Shown in pieces: positions 1 to 7,501 of a DNA stretch of 64,000 bases. How positions within the stretch are numbered: position 1 is the stretch's first letter; every line of letters starts with the position of its first letter. The stretch is taken from positions 3,184,777-3,248,776 of the forward strand of contig NZ_CP083539.1 of the NCBI RefSeq assembly GCF_025144335.1. Direction: 5' to 3'. Source of the stretch: Jannaschia sp. W003. GTDB taxonomy: Bacteria > Pseudomonadota > Alphaproteobacteria > Rhodobacterales > Rhodobacteraceae. The notes beneath the pieces were generated by a model. The model was not told where the DNA came from. It saw only the letters and a program-made list of their open reading frames with translations, and made no database searches. A program made the position numbers and the translations under genes.

Positions 1-185
1 TTGTCGATGTGGTCCTCGAGCACGATGTCGGGCACGCCGTGGACCTGGGAGCGGAAGCCGTGCTCCTTGTAGCTCTCCGAGAAGGTGATGCCCGAGCGGC
101 CTGCGCGCAGGGACGCCTCCACTTCCTGGGGCGTGTTTCCGATGGGGCTGACGATGCCCATCCCGGTGACGACGACGCGGCGCAT
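1..185 (-). CDS. fabB: 3-oxoacyl-ACP synthase I (FabB), N-terminal fragment
   Basis: Beta-ketoacyl-ACP synthase I condenses malonyl-ACP with acyl-ACP and is needed to elongate the cis-unsaturated intermediates made by FabA. Only the first 61 codons are in the window; the gene runs off the left edge. The start MRRVVVTGMGIVSPIGNTPQ has the glycine-rich thiolase-fold opening typical of FabB/FabF. An AAGGA ribosome site lies 8 bases before the ATG. It starts 11 bp after the fabA stop, so fabA-fabB is an operon. FabB rather than FabF is inferred from this neighbour; the catalytic Cys-His-His residues lie outside the window. Confidence 0.93.
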   Translation of the reverse strand, partial: MRRVVVTGMGIVSPIGNTPQEVEASLRAGRSGITFSESYKEHGFRSQVHGVPDIVLEDHID

Positions 186-196
186 GGCAGTATCCT

Positions 197-706
197 TCAC
201 GACTCGGACAGGGCGACCTTCATGCCCTTGACCACGTAGATTTCCTCGCCGTCGGCCTCGACCCGGCCGTCGGCCACGCCCATGGTCAGGCGCCGCGTCT
301 GCACGGCCTTGGTGAAGTCGACGAAGTAGGTGAGCCGTTTGCGGTCGGGGCGCACCATGCCGGTGAGCTTCACCTCGCCCACGCCCAGCGCGTAGCCCCG
401 CCCCTGCCAGCCGCGCCAGCCGAGGTTGAAGCCCGTGAGCTGCCACAGGCCGTCCAGCCCGAGGCAGCCGGGCATGATCGGGTTGCCGGGGAAGTGGCAG
501 TCGAAGAACCACAGGTCGGGCGTGATGTCGAACTCGGCCACCACGTGGCCCTTGCCGTGCAGCCCGCCGTCGGCGGAGATGTCGGTGATGCGGTCCATCA
601 TCAGCATCGGCGGCTCGGGCAGCTGGGCGTTGCCCGGCCCGAACAGCTCGCCGCGGGCGCACCGCAGGAGGTCGTCGCGGTCGAAGAAGGTCGGGTGCTG
701 GCTCAT
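197..706 (-). CDS. fabA: 3-hydroxydecanoyl-ACP dehydratase/isomerase FabA
   Basis: FabA dehydrates 3-hydroxydecanoyl-ACP and isomerises trans-2- to cis-3-decenoyl-ACP, the branch point of anaerobic unsaturated fatty acid synthesis. The 169-residue protein has the usual length. The hot-dog active site is visible as [20 protein letters not shown], with catalytic His71 and Asp85, matching His70 and Asp84 of the E. coli enzyme. First gene of a fabA-fabB operon and divergent from the Fur-family gene irr, an arrangement I recall from many roseobacters. Confidence 0.97.
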   Translation of the reverse strand: MSQHPTFFDRDDLLRCARGELFGPGNAQLPEPPMLMMDRITDISADGGLHGKGHVVAEFDITPDLWFFDCHFPGNPIMPGCLGLDGLWQLTGFNLGWRGWQGRGYALGVGEVKLTGMVRPDRKRLTYFVDFTKAVQTRRLTMGVADGRVEADGEEIYVVKGMKVALSES

Positions 707-832
707 CGGGCCTCCAAAGCGCAGTTGCGGCCACTCGTATCACCCCACGTTTCAACGCCGCAACCCGGCCGTGAGGCGCCCCGGGCGGCGAATCCGTTTG
801 AAACATGGGGGGTCGGTGCCTATCCTCGGGGG
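707..832. promoter_or_regulatory. divergent fabA/irr promoter region with candidate operator
   Basis: This 126-bp gap carries the start signals of both fabA and irr. GTTTCAA at 749-755 and the palindromic GTTTGAAAC at 796-804 (29 bp before the irr start) form related inverted motifs. They may be binding sites for Irr or another regulator. This is inference: the motifs do not exactly match the iron control element described for Rhizobiales. Confidence 0.35.
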
Positions 833-1261
833 ATGCAACCCCTCTGCGACACCCACCGCATGCGCGGCGAAGCCTGGCTCGCCGGCGCGGACCTGCGCCC
901 CACGCGGCAGCGCGTGCTCCTCGCCGCGCTCCTCGTGGGCGACGGGCGCGACCGCCACGTCACCGCCGAGTGGCTGCACGACGCCGCCCGCGAGACGGGC
1001 GAGAAGGTGTCGCTGGCCACGGTCTACAACACCCTGCGCGCCTTTACCGAAGCCGGTCTGGTGCAGGAGATCACGGTGGACGGCTCGGGCAGCCACTTCG
1101 ACACCCGGCTCGACGACCACGCCCACTTCTACTGGGAGGGCGGCGGCCACCTGTCGGATGCGGGCACCGAAGGCCTGCGCATCCCCAACCTGCCCGAGGC
1201 CCCCGAGGGCATGGAGATCGCCAAGGTCGACGTGGTGATCCGCCTTCGCCCGAAGGCGTAG
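833..1261 (+). CDS. irr: Fur-family iron response regulator Irr
   Basis: A 142-residue winged-helix protein of the Fur superfamily. Irr represses or activates haem and iron genes in alphaproteobacteria, with stability or activity tuned by haem. The helix-turn-helix region reads RPTRQRVLLAAL, and the conserved Fur-family stretch VSLATVYNTLRAFTEAGLVQ follows at about residues 58-77. The metal/haem-type segment DDHAHFYWEGGGHL replaces the classical HHH run. There are no CxxC zinc pairs, as expected for Irr rather than Fur or Zur, and no N-terminal GCxxH haem motif, which is usual outside Bradyrhizobium. The ATG at 833 follows CTCGGGGG. Divergent from fabA, a recurring roseobacter neighbourhood that supports Irr over other Fur paralogues. 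Confidence 0.85.
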   Translation: MQPLCDTHRMRGEAWLAGADLRPTRQRVLLAALLVGDGRDRHVTAEWLHDAARETGEKVSLATVYNTLRAFTEAGLVQEITVDGSGSHFDTRLDDHAHFYWEGGGHLSDAGTEGLRIPNLPEAPEGMEIAKVDVVIRLRPKA

Positions 1262-1382
1262 CCGCCTTCGCCCCACCGATATCGCGGAAAGGCCGCCGCA
1301 GGCATCGGCGGCGGCCCCCCCCGCGCTGGACGCATCCCCGCCCCCGCCATAGGTCCGGGGCGAACCACCCCGGGAGGCCTCC

Positions 1383-2138
1383 ATGTCCGACACCTTCGCC
1401 CGCTACCCCTCGCTTTACGGCCGCTGCGTCGTGATGACCGGCGGCGCCTCCGGCATCGGCGCGCGCATCGTCGAGGCCTTCGTGGAGCAGGGCGCCCACG
1501 TGGGCTTCCTCGACATCGACCGCGAGGGCGGCGAGGCCATGGCCGCGCGCTTCGACTCCGTGCGTTTCGAGCACTGCGACCTGCGCGACATCGAGGCCAC
1601 CCGCGCGGCCCTCGCCCGCCTGCGCGAGGTCCACGGCCCCGCCCAGGTCCTGGTCAACAACGCCGCCCACGACGACCGCCACGACTGGCGCGAGGTGACG
1701 CCCGCGTACTGGGACGAGCGGCAGGCCACCAACCTGCGCCACATGTTCTTCGCGATCCAGGCCGTGGCCCCCGACATGATCGACCACGGCGGCGGCGCGA
1801 TCATCAACATGGGAAGCAACTCGTGGTGGGAGGCGGTGGGCAACTTTCCCGCCTACGCCACCGCCAAGGCGGCCGTGCACGGGCTGACGCGCACCATGGC
1901 GCGCGACCTCGGCAAGCACCGCATCCGCGTGAACACCGTGGTGCCGGGCTGGATCATGACCGAGCGGCAGAAGGCGCTCTGGGTCACGCCCGAGGCCATC
2001 GAGGCCCACCGCGCCCGCCAGTGCCTGCCCGACCTGATCGAGCCCGCCCACGTGGCCCGCATGGTGCTGTTCCTCGCCTCCGATGATGCCGCCATGTGTA
2101 CCGCCAACAACTACATGGTGGAGGCCGGCAGCATCTGA
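1383..2138 (+). CDS. SDR-family sugar dehydrogenase, Caulobacter D-xylose dehydrogenase-like
   Basis: A 251-residue short-chain dehydrogenase. It has the Rossmann motif TGGASGIG near residue 20, the NNAA motif near 92, and the catalytic Ser...Tyr-x-x-x-Lys (YATAKAAVHGLTR). Several stretches (YPSLYGR at the start, DDRHDW, YWDERQATNLRHM, VVPGWIMTERQ, QCL, LFLASDDAAMCT) closely match what I remember of Caulobacter XylB, which oxidises D-xylose to xylonolactone with NAD+. Related enzymes act on L-arabinose or D-galactose, so the sugar is uncertain. No other xylose pathway gene is adjacent. A CGGGAGGCC ribosome site precedes the ATG. It lies 55 bp before another oxidoreductase on the same strand, possibly co-transcribed. 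Confidence 0.8.
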   Translation: MSDTFARYPSLYGRCVVMTGGASGIGARIVEAFVEQGAHVGFLDIDREGGEAMAARFDSVRFEHCDLRDIEATRAALARLREVHGPAQVLVNNAAHDDRHDWREVTPAYWDERQATNLRHMFFAIQAVAPDMIDHGGGAIINMGSNSWWEAVGNFPAYATAKAAVHGLTRTMARDLGKHRIRVNTVVPGWIMTERQKALWVTPEAIEAHRARQCLPDLIEPAHVARMVLFLASDDAAMCTANNYMVEAGSI

Positions 2139-2193
2139 TGGCGCGCCCCCGCGGGGCGTGGAACAGTCGCACGGGACCAGAGGGAGCACAGGC

Positions 2194-3078
2194 ATGGAAC
2201 GGATCGGATTCGTCGGCGCGGGACTGATGGGCGAGGGCATGGCTTTGAGCCTCCTGCGCGCGGGCCACCCCGTCACGGTCGTCGCCCACCGCAACCGCGC
2301 GCCCGTCGAGCGGCTGGTGGCCGAGGGCGCCGCGGAGGCCGCGGACCTCGCCGCGCTGGCGAAGGCCTCCGACGTGGTCCACGTCTGCGCCCCCGGCTCG
2401 CCGCAGGTCGAGGTTATCGTCGAGGCCCTCCTGCCCCACCTCGCCCCCGGATCGATCGTGGTCGACTGCTCCACCGCCAACCCCGTCTCCACGGTGGCGC
2501 TGGCGGCGCGGCTCGAGGCGGCGGGCTGCGCCATGGCCGACGCGCCCCTCGGCGGCACGCCCGCGCAGGCGATGGAGGGCAAGCTCTCGGCCATGGTGGG
2601 GGCGTCCGAGGAGACCTTCCGGCGCGTCGAGCCGATCCTGCGCCGCTGGGCCGACGCGGGTGTCGAGCACGTCGGCCCATGCGGCACCGGCCACCGCATG
2701 AAGCTGCTGATGAACTTCCTCGCCATGGGCTACGGCGCGATCTACGCCGAGGCGCTGGCCCTCGCGCGCAAGGTCGACATCGCGCCCGCGCGCTTCGACG
2801 AGGTGATGCGCGGCAGCCGCATGGGCTGCGGCTTCTACGAGACCTTCATGGCCTCCGCCGTCCACGGGCAGCGCGACGCCCACAAGTTCACGCTGACGAA
2901 TGCCCTCAAGGACACCACCTACCTCGCCGCCATGGCCGAGGCGGCGGGCCTCGCCAACCCGATGGGCGCGGCGATCCGCAACAGCTACGCGGGCGCGGTG
3001 AACATGGGGGGCGACGGGGCCGAGGACTACGTGCCGCATCTGGCGGACTTCGTGGCGCGGGCGAACGGGCTCGACTGA
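2194..3078 (+). CDS. 3-hydroxyisobutyrate dehydrogenase-family NAD(P)-dependent oxidoreductase
   Basis: A 294-residue beta-hydroxyacid dehydrogenase. The N-terminal Rossmann motif is GFVGAGLMGEGMA (residues 5-17). The substrate-binding signature region reads MADAPLGGTPAQAMEGKL, and the catalytic-lysine region is GTGHRMKLLMNFLAMGY. These define the 3-hydroxyisobutyrate/tartronate semialdehyde reductase family, but the substrate cannot be read from sequence. The start at 2194 is chosen for the AGGGAG site at 2181-2186; an in-frame upstream extension would overlap the preceding dehydrogenase. Position behind a sugar dehydrogenase suggests sugar-acid or hydroxyacid metabolism (inference). Confidence 0.85.
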   Translation: MERIGFVGAGLMGEGMALSLLRAGHPVTVVAHRNRAPVERLVAEGAAEAADLAALAKASDVVHVCAPGSPQVEVIVEALLPHLAPGSIVVDCSTANPVSTVALAARLEAAGCAMADAPLGGTPAQAMEGKLSAMVGASEETFRRVEPILRRWADAGVEHVGPCGTGHRMKLLMNFLAMGYGAIYAEALALARKVDIAPARFDEVMRGSRMGCGFYETFMASAVHGQRDAHKFTLTNALKDTTYLAAMAEAAGLANPMGAAIRNSYAGAVNMGGDGAEDYVPHLADFVARANGLD

Positions 3079-3090
3079 CGGCGCCGGCCG

Positions 3091-3147
3091 AAGCGAGGGG
3101 CCAGCCCCTCGCGCTCCCCGAGGTATTTGCGGCCAGAGGAAGGGGGC
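3091..3147. repeat. terminator-like intergenic repeat (GTATTT-box family), copy 1
   Basis: Between convergent genes. A hairpin with GCGAGGGG at 3093-3100 and CCCCTCGC at 3105-3112 is followed by CCCCGAGGTATTT and GGCCAGAGGAAGG. The same hairpin-plus-GTATTT-plus-(G)CCAG-AAG order recurs at 7381, 19667, 45035 and 48959. A bidirectional terminator role is likely from position and structure. Confidence 0.7.
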
Positions 3148-5270
3148 TACCCGAGGCCCAGTTCCGTGAAGGGGAGGTAGTGGACGGGGTCGCCCGGCTC
3201 CACCGTCATGGCCTCGTCGGGGAGGACGACGAAGCCTTCGGCCCAGCTCAGGCCCGATACGCGGCCCGAGCCTTCCGAGGCGAACACCTCGGCGTGGCCT
3301 CGGGCATCGAGGCGGGCGCGCAGCACCTCGCGGCGGCCCGCCTTCTTGCGCTTCGCGAAGGCCGCCGGGACCGTGAGGGTGCGCGGCTCGCTCCACGGGG
3401 CGCCGGCCATGCGCAGCAGCGCGGGGCGCGCGAGGAGCGCGGCGCAGGTGAAGGCGGCGACCGGGTTGCCGGGCAGCCCGAACAGCGGCGTGCCCCGCCA
3501 GCGGCCCAAGGCGAGCGGCCGCCCCGGCTTGATCGCGATGCGCCAGTGCGAGACCGTGCCCCGCTCGCCCAGCAAGCGCGACAGGTGATCCTCGTCGCCC
3601 GCGGAGGCGCCGCCCGATGTCAGGATCGCGTCCGCCTCCGCGCCCCGGTTCAAGGCGGCGGCCAGCGCCTCCACATCGTCGCCCACGTGCCCGAGGTCCA
3701 CGGGCCGCATCCCCCACCCCGCGAGCATGGCGAGCAGCATGGGCCGGTTCGCGTCGAAGATACCCTCCCCCGTGGCACCGGGCGGCACGATCTCGTCGCC
3801 CGTCGAGAGCACGGCGACCCGCAGCCGCGCCCGGACCGGCAGGCGCCCGTGCCCCGCCGCGATTGCCAGCGCGAGGTCGGTGGGCCGCAACCGCGCGCCT
3901 GCCCGGAGAATCGGATCGCCCGCCTCCACGTCCTCGCCGGCCCGCCGCGTGTTGGCGCCGCGCTTCGGCTCGTGGCGCAGGCGGAGCGCGCCGCCGTCGG
4001 CCTCCGCGTCTTCCTGCAGCACCACGGTATCCACCCCCTCGGGCAGCGCCGCGCCGGTGAGGATGCGAAGGGCGTGGCCCGCGGCCACGGCGCCCGCGAA
4101 GGGCTGCCCCGCCGCCGCGCGCCCCTCGGCGATCGGCACCGCCCCCTCGGGCGGCGGATGCGCGAAGCCCCAGCCGTCCACGGCGGCGTTGGGCCGGGGC
4201 GGGTTGCTCCGCAGCGCCGCTACGTCCCGCGCGAGGACGCGCCCCGCCGCCTCGCCCACGGGAACGGTCTCCTCGCCCGCGACGGGCTCCAGCCGCGAGA
4301 GCGTCGCCATCGCCTCGTCCACCGGCGTCCAGCGGATGCCGGGGGGGAGCGCGAAGCAGTCGTTGGGCGCGCGGGCGGCGGGCGCCTCCTGCGGACCGGC
4401 GCCTTCGCTCGCGCCCGGGTCGACCGAGCCCTTGGCCACGAGCGAGCCCTCCGGCCCGACGCCCAGGATCCACCCCTCCTCGCGGGCGACGCGCGCCGCA
4501 TCGGGAACTGCGGCGGGCGCGGTGAACCACGCGTCCGGCATGGCGCGCAGGGCGGCGGCGGTGGCGGCCACCTGCCGCGCGTCGCGGATAGGGTGGTCGT
4601 GGGGCATGTCGTCGAACAGCGACGGGTAGATCTCCGCCAGCACGATCCGCGCGTCCGGCACCGCGAACCCCGTCTGCTGCGGCCATACGGCCAGATCGGG
4701 ATGGGTGCGCCGCAGCCGGGCCAGCGCCGGCAGGCCCACGAGCGTCTGCCCCCCGACCGATCCGGAATACGCGATCTGCCACACCGACTTCGCGCCGCTC
4801 CCGCCCTCGCAGCGGCGGTGCTCGGGCAGCGTCAGCCCCTCGCGCGCCGACTTCCGGGCGGGAAGGCCCGGGTAGTCGCGTCCCTGCGGGTGCCCCCAGA
4901 ACGGGCCGATGCCGCCGAACCGGGCGTTCGCCTGCGCGGCCACCTCGAAGCGGTTGTTGCCGTTGTCCGCGCCGTCCCGGACGCGCTCGGCCAGCCAGTC
5001 CCACGCGGCGATGGCCTCGGCCCGCCCCGTGAGGACTTCCGCGAAGCCGCGCGGGAAGCCGTAGGCGAAGTCGAAGCCGAGGAGCGTCCGGTGCCCCTGC
5101 GCCAGCAGCGCGTCGATCCATGCCAGCGCCGCGTGGCGGGTGCGGAAGTAGCGCACCTCCCGCTCGCCGCGCAGGTCGGCGCAGACCCAGATCGCGTCGG
5201 CGCTGGGCCGGGCCGGGCTGGGCGTCGCGGCGGACGACCAGTCGGCGGCGACGACCAGATCGAACCTCAC
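3147..5270 (-). CDS. moeA: DUF429-like domain fused to molybdopterin molybdenumtransferase MoeA
   Basis: A 707-residue two-part protein. Residues 304-707 are MoeA/gephyrin-E-like: AVLSTGDEIVPPG, FDANRPMLLAML, SGGASAGDEDHL and LPGNPVAAF are the molybdenum-insertion domain motifs. MoeA ligates molybdate to adenylylated molybdopterin to give Mo-MPT. Residues 1-270 form a separate domain with VVAADWSS near the start, GFDFAYGFPRG (65-75) and LAEIYPSLF (211-219). This resembles predicted RNase-H-like DUF429 proteins, but I cannot name a biochemical role. A Gly/Pro/Ala-rich linker (about 271-303) joins the two. The frame is open throughout, so this looks like a true fusion rather than a missed stop. 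Last gene of the fdhD-mobA-mobB operon; its ATG overlaps the mobB stop by 4 bp. Confidence 0.85.
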   Translation of the reverse strand: MRFDLVVAADWSSAATPSPARPSADAIWVCADLRGEREVRYFRTRHAALAWIDALLAQGHRTLLGFDFAYGFPRGFAEVLTGRAEAIAAWDWLAERVRDGADNGNNRFEVAAQANARFGGIGPFWGHPQGRDYPGLPARKSAREGLTLPEHRRCEGGSGAKSVWQIAYSGSVGGQTLVGLPALARLRRTHPDLAVWPQQTGFAVPDARIVLAEIYPSLFDDMPHDHPIRDARQVAATAAALRAMPDAWFTAPAAVPDAARVAREEGWILGVGPEGSLVAKGSVDPGASEGAGPQEAPAARAPNDCFALPPGIRWTPVDEAMATLSRLEPVAGEETVPVGEAAGRVLARDVAALRSNPPRPNAAVDGWGFAHPPPEGAVPIAEGRAAAGQPFAGAVAAGHALRILTGAALPEGVDTVVLQEDAEADGGALRLRHEPKRGANTRRAGEDVEAGDPILRAGARLRPTDLALAIAAGHGRLPVRARLRVAVLSTGDEIVPPGATGEGIFDANRPMLLAMLAGWGMRPVDLGHVGDDVEALAAALNRGAEADAILTSGGASAGDEDHLSRLLGERGTVSHWRIAIKPGRPLALGRWRGTPLFGLPGNPVAAFTCAALLARPALLRMAGAPWSEPRTLTVPAAFAKRKKAGRREVLRARLDARGHAEVFASEGSGRVSGLSWAEGFVVLPDEAMTVEPGDPVHYLPFTELGLG

Positions 5271-5737
5271 CGCAGCACGAAGTCCGCGACGGCGCCCACG
5301 TCGCCCAGATCGAGGCGCGGCACCGCCAGCCCGGTCTCGCCGTCCGAAGCCACCGCACGGATCGTCGGGTCGGCCTCAGCGAGCGGGCGCACGCCCAACC
5401 CGGTGCGCCAGACCTCGATGCGCTTGTGGTCGCCGCGCTTCCAGCCCTCGGCCAGCACCACGTCGCAGGGATCGAGCCGGGCGAGGAGCTGCTGGAGCGT
5501 CTGCTCGCGCGCCTCCTCCATCAGCGCGATGCGCGCATCGGACGCCAGCAGCACCTGCCGCGCGCCCGCGACCCGGTGGCGGTGGCTGTCGGTGCCGGGC
5601 ACCTCCAGGTCGAGCGCGTGATGGGTGCGCTTGAGCGTCGAGACGGCGAGGCCGCGGCGCGTGAGTTCCGCCACCAACCGCTCGGTCAGCGTGGTCTTGC
5701 CGGCGTCCTTGCGCCCGACGATGCCCCAGAGGATCAC
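5267..5737 (-). CDS. mobB: molybdopterin-guanine dinucleotide biosynthesis protein MobB
   Basis: A 156-residue P-loop GTP-binding adaptor that assists MobA in making the guanine dinucleotide form of molybdenum cofactor. The Walker A motif GRKDAGKTTL lies at residues 8-17. STLKRTHH (32-39) and the later VLAEGWKRGDHKRIEV are characteristic MobB stretches. It overlaps both mobA (upstream) and the moeA fusion (downstream) by ATGA, implying translational coupling. Confidence 0.95.
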   Translation of the reverse strand: MILWGIVGRKDAGKTTLTERLVAELTRRGLAVSTLKRTHHALDLEVPGTDSHRHRVAGARQVLLASDARIALMEEAREQTLQQLLARLDPCDVVLAEGWKRGDHKRIEVWRTGLGVRPLAEADPTIRAVASDGETGLAVPRLDLGDVGAVADFVLR

Positions 5738-6300
5738 CGGTCCGCCTCCGCGAGATCCTCGGGGGTGTTCACGTTAAAGAACGCCGCCTCGGGGAACTCG
5801 GCGTAGCCCGCGCCGTGGCGGTCGGTCCAGTGGAGCACCTTGCGGGTGCCCCCCTCCAGCGCCGCGCGCAGGTCGCCCCGCAGCGCCACGGGCCAGAGGC
5901 CGAAGGTCGGCTGCGGGCGCCCCCCCGCCGAGGCGAGGGCCAGGCCCGAGGGGCCGGCGGCGGCGTGGAGCTTCCCGGCCAGATCGAGCGGCAGGAACGG
6001 CGTGTCGGCGGCTGCCGAGATCACCGCGTCGGCGCCGAGCGACGCCGCCCACTCCATGCCCGCCAGAACCCCCGCCAACGGGCCGGGGTGGCCGGGAACG
6101 GTGTCGGACAGCACCGGCAGCCCGAGGTCGGCCCAGCGCTTGGGGTCGCCGTTGGCGTTCAGCGCGAGGGGCGCCGCCTGCCCCTCCAGCCGCGCGACCA
6201 CGTGGGCCACGAGGGGCCGGCCCCGCACCACCAGCCGCCCCTTGTCGCCGCCGCCCATGCGCCGCGCGAGGCCGCCCGCGAGGATCACCGCGGGCGTCAC
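5734..6300 (-). CDS. mobA: molybdenum cofactor guanylyltransferase MobA
   Basis: A 188-residue nucleotidyltransferase that transfers GMP from GTP to Mo-molybdopterin. The N-terminal LAGGLARRMGGGDKGRL is the family's nucleotide-binding loop. Later LSDTVPGHPGPLAGVLAGM and AADTPFLPLD match the MobA fold, the latter with the metal-binding Asp. It starts with GTG at 6300, overlapping the fdhD stop as GTGA. Together with fdhD, mobB and moeA it supplies and sulfurates bis-MGD for DMSO-reductase-family enzymes such as formate dehydrogenase, none of which is in the window. Confidence 0.95.
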   Translation of the reverse strand: MTPAVILAGGLARRMGGGDKGRLVVRGRPLVAHVVARLEGQAAPLALNANGDPKRWADLGLPVLSDTVPGHPGPLAGVLAGMEWAASLGADAVISAAADTPFLPLDLAGKLHAAAGPSGLALASAGGRPQPTFGLWPVALRGDLRAALEGGTRKVLHWTDRHGAGYAEFPEAAFFNVNTPEDLAEADR

Positions 6301-7127
6301 GGCGCGTGGTCCCGCACCAGCCGCTCCTCGCCCGCGACGCAGAGGAAACGTCGGCCCTTCAAGCGTCCGATCACCGTCAGCCCGACCTCCTGCGCCACGC
6401 GCACCCCCCAGGCGGTGAAGCCCGAGCGCGAGACCAGCGCGGGGATGCCCATCGCGGCGCACTTGATCACCATCTCCGAGGTCAGCCGCCCGGTGGTGTA
6501 CATCACCTTGTCGTCCGGCACGGTCCCCGTGACACGCATCCAACCGGCCAGCTTGTCCACCGCGTTGTGGCGGCCCACGTCCTCGAAGTAGGCCAGCGGC
6601 TCGGCGCCGCGGCAGAGGCATGTCCCGTGGATCGCGCCTGCCTCGAGGTAGAGCGAGGGCGTGCGGTTGATGGCCTGGCTCAGCGCCATGAGGTCCGAGG
6701 TCCGCACCTCGAGGGGCGGCAGGCGCAGGCCGGCCATGCCCTCCATCATGTCGCCGAACACGGTGCCCACGGCGCAGCCCGAGGTGCGGGTGGCGCGGGC
6801 GAGCTTGGCCTCGTGGTCGGTCTCGCGGGCCGTGCGGACCACGACCACGCCCAATTCGGCGTCGAAGTCCACGCCCGTCACCGCGTCCTCGGGGCGCAGC
6901 ATCCTCTGGTTGGCGAGGAAGCCCAGCGCCAGCCACTCGGGGTGGTCTCCCACGGTCATCGCCGTCACGATCTCGCGGGCGTTGAGGTAGATCGTCAGGG
7001 GCCGCTCCTCGACCACGCGCAAGGGCACGGGCGCGCCGGTCTCGTCGCGCGCCTCGACGGGGGCGGTGAGGCCCGGGGCGCCCGGGTCGGGGGCGACGAG
7101 GAGCGAGGGGGCGAGCTGGGTGGCCAA
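6297..7127 (-). CDS. fdhD: formate dehydrogenase sulfurtransferase accessory protein FdhD
   Basis: FdhD carries sulfur from the cysteine desulfurase IscS to bis-MGD before insertion into formate dehydrogenase. The 276-residue protein has the family motifs ERPLTIYLN, RTSGCAVG and CLCRGAEPLAYFEDVGRHNAVDK. In E. coli the sulfur-carrying loop is a CxxC pair; here only Cys118 is present (TSGCAVGTVFGD), so persulfide transfer would use one cysteine. First gene of the mob operon. About 375 bp of mostly repeat DNA separates it from the divergent azlC. Confidence 0.93.
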   Translation of the reverse strand: MATQLAPSLLVAPDPGAPGLTAPVEARDETGAPVPLRVVEERPLTIYLNAREIVTAMTVGDHPEWLALGFLANQRMLRPEDAVTGVDFDAELGVVVVRTARETDHEAKLARATRTSGCAVGTVFGDMMEGMAGLRLPPLEVRTSDLMALSQAINRTPSLYLEAGAIHGTCLCRGAEPLAYFEDVGRHNAVDKLAGWMRVTGTVPDDKVMYTTGRLTSEMVIKCAAMGIPALVSRSGFTAWGVRVAQEVGLTVIGRLKGRRFLCVAGEERLVRDHAP

Positions 7128-7211
7128 GGGCGTGTCCTCCGGCGCGGAAGGTGCTGGCGCAGGCGGGGAGTTGCAAGGGCGGGGACGGGGTGGCGCCGTA
7201 GGGTCGGGTCA

Positions 7212-7367
7212 CGCCCCGGCCTTGCGCCGGGGTCTCCGAGGGACGGTGGGGATGCCATCGGGCCGCGCGCGCGAGCGGCGAAGCATGGGTACACTTCCGT
7301 CCCGGTCCCGCACCATTCCACCCGCATCGCGGATCGTACCCCGAGGCCCCGGCGCAGGGCTGGGGCG
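7212..7367. repeat. CCCCGG-type long inverted repeat, copy 1
   Basis: The left arm CGCCCCGGCCTTGCGCCGGG at 7212 and the right arm CCGAGGCCCCGGCGCAGGGC (7341-7360, continuing TGGGGCG) face each other across about 100 bp. Each arm is itself a small hairpin. Three further copies lie at 10240, 20646 and 23757. This and the next repeat fill most of the fdhD-azlC gap. Confidence 0.75.
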
Positions 7368-7380
7368 TGGTGCGCTCCGC

Positions 7381-7430
7381 CCTCCTTCCTCTGGCTCCAA
7401 ATACCTCGGGGCCCGGGGCAGCGCCCCGGA
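7381..7430. repeat. terminator-like intergenic repeat (GTATTT-box family), copy 2
   Basis: Reads CCTCCTTCCTCTGG, then AAATACCTCGGGG, then GGGGCAGCGCCCCGG, the same elements as the other four copies but in inverse orientation to copies 1 and 4. It lies upstream of azlC, so here it does not follow a convergent gene. Confidence 0.6.
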
Positions 7431-7501
7431 ATCACCGCCCCCTCCCCTGCAACGCCGCACCGCCGCTGGACACCGCCCCTGCGCGCCCCTACCGCGCCTC
7501 C

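Noticed and set aside
426-1238. Long open frames on both strands across fabA and irr
   Set aside because: They are shadow frames of the real genes in very GC-rich DNA: Arg/Pro/Ser-rich, no family motifs, and they run through well-supported genes.
1984-5358. A very long minus-strand frame of more than 1,100 codons
   Set aside because: It covers the moeA fusion and two plus-strand genes in a different frame. Composition is Arg/Gly/Ala-rich without any recognisable domain; the moeA frame has clear motifs.
2679-5621. A plus-strand frame of about 980 codons opposite moeA/mobB
   Set aside because: Antisense shadow: Arg/Gly/Ala/His-rich, no motifs, while the minus-strand genes are unmistakable and tightly overlapped.
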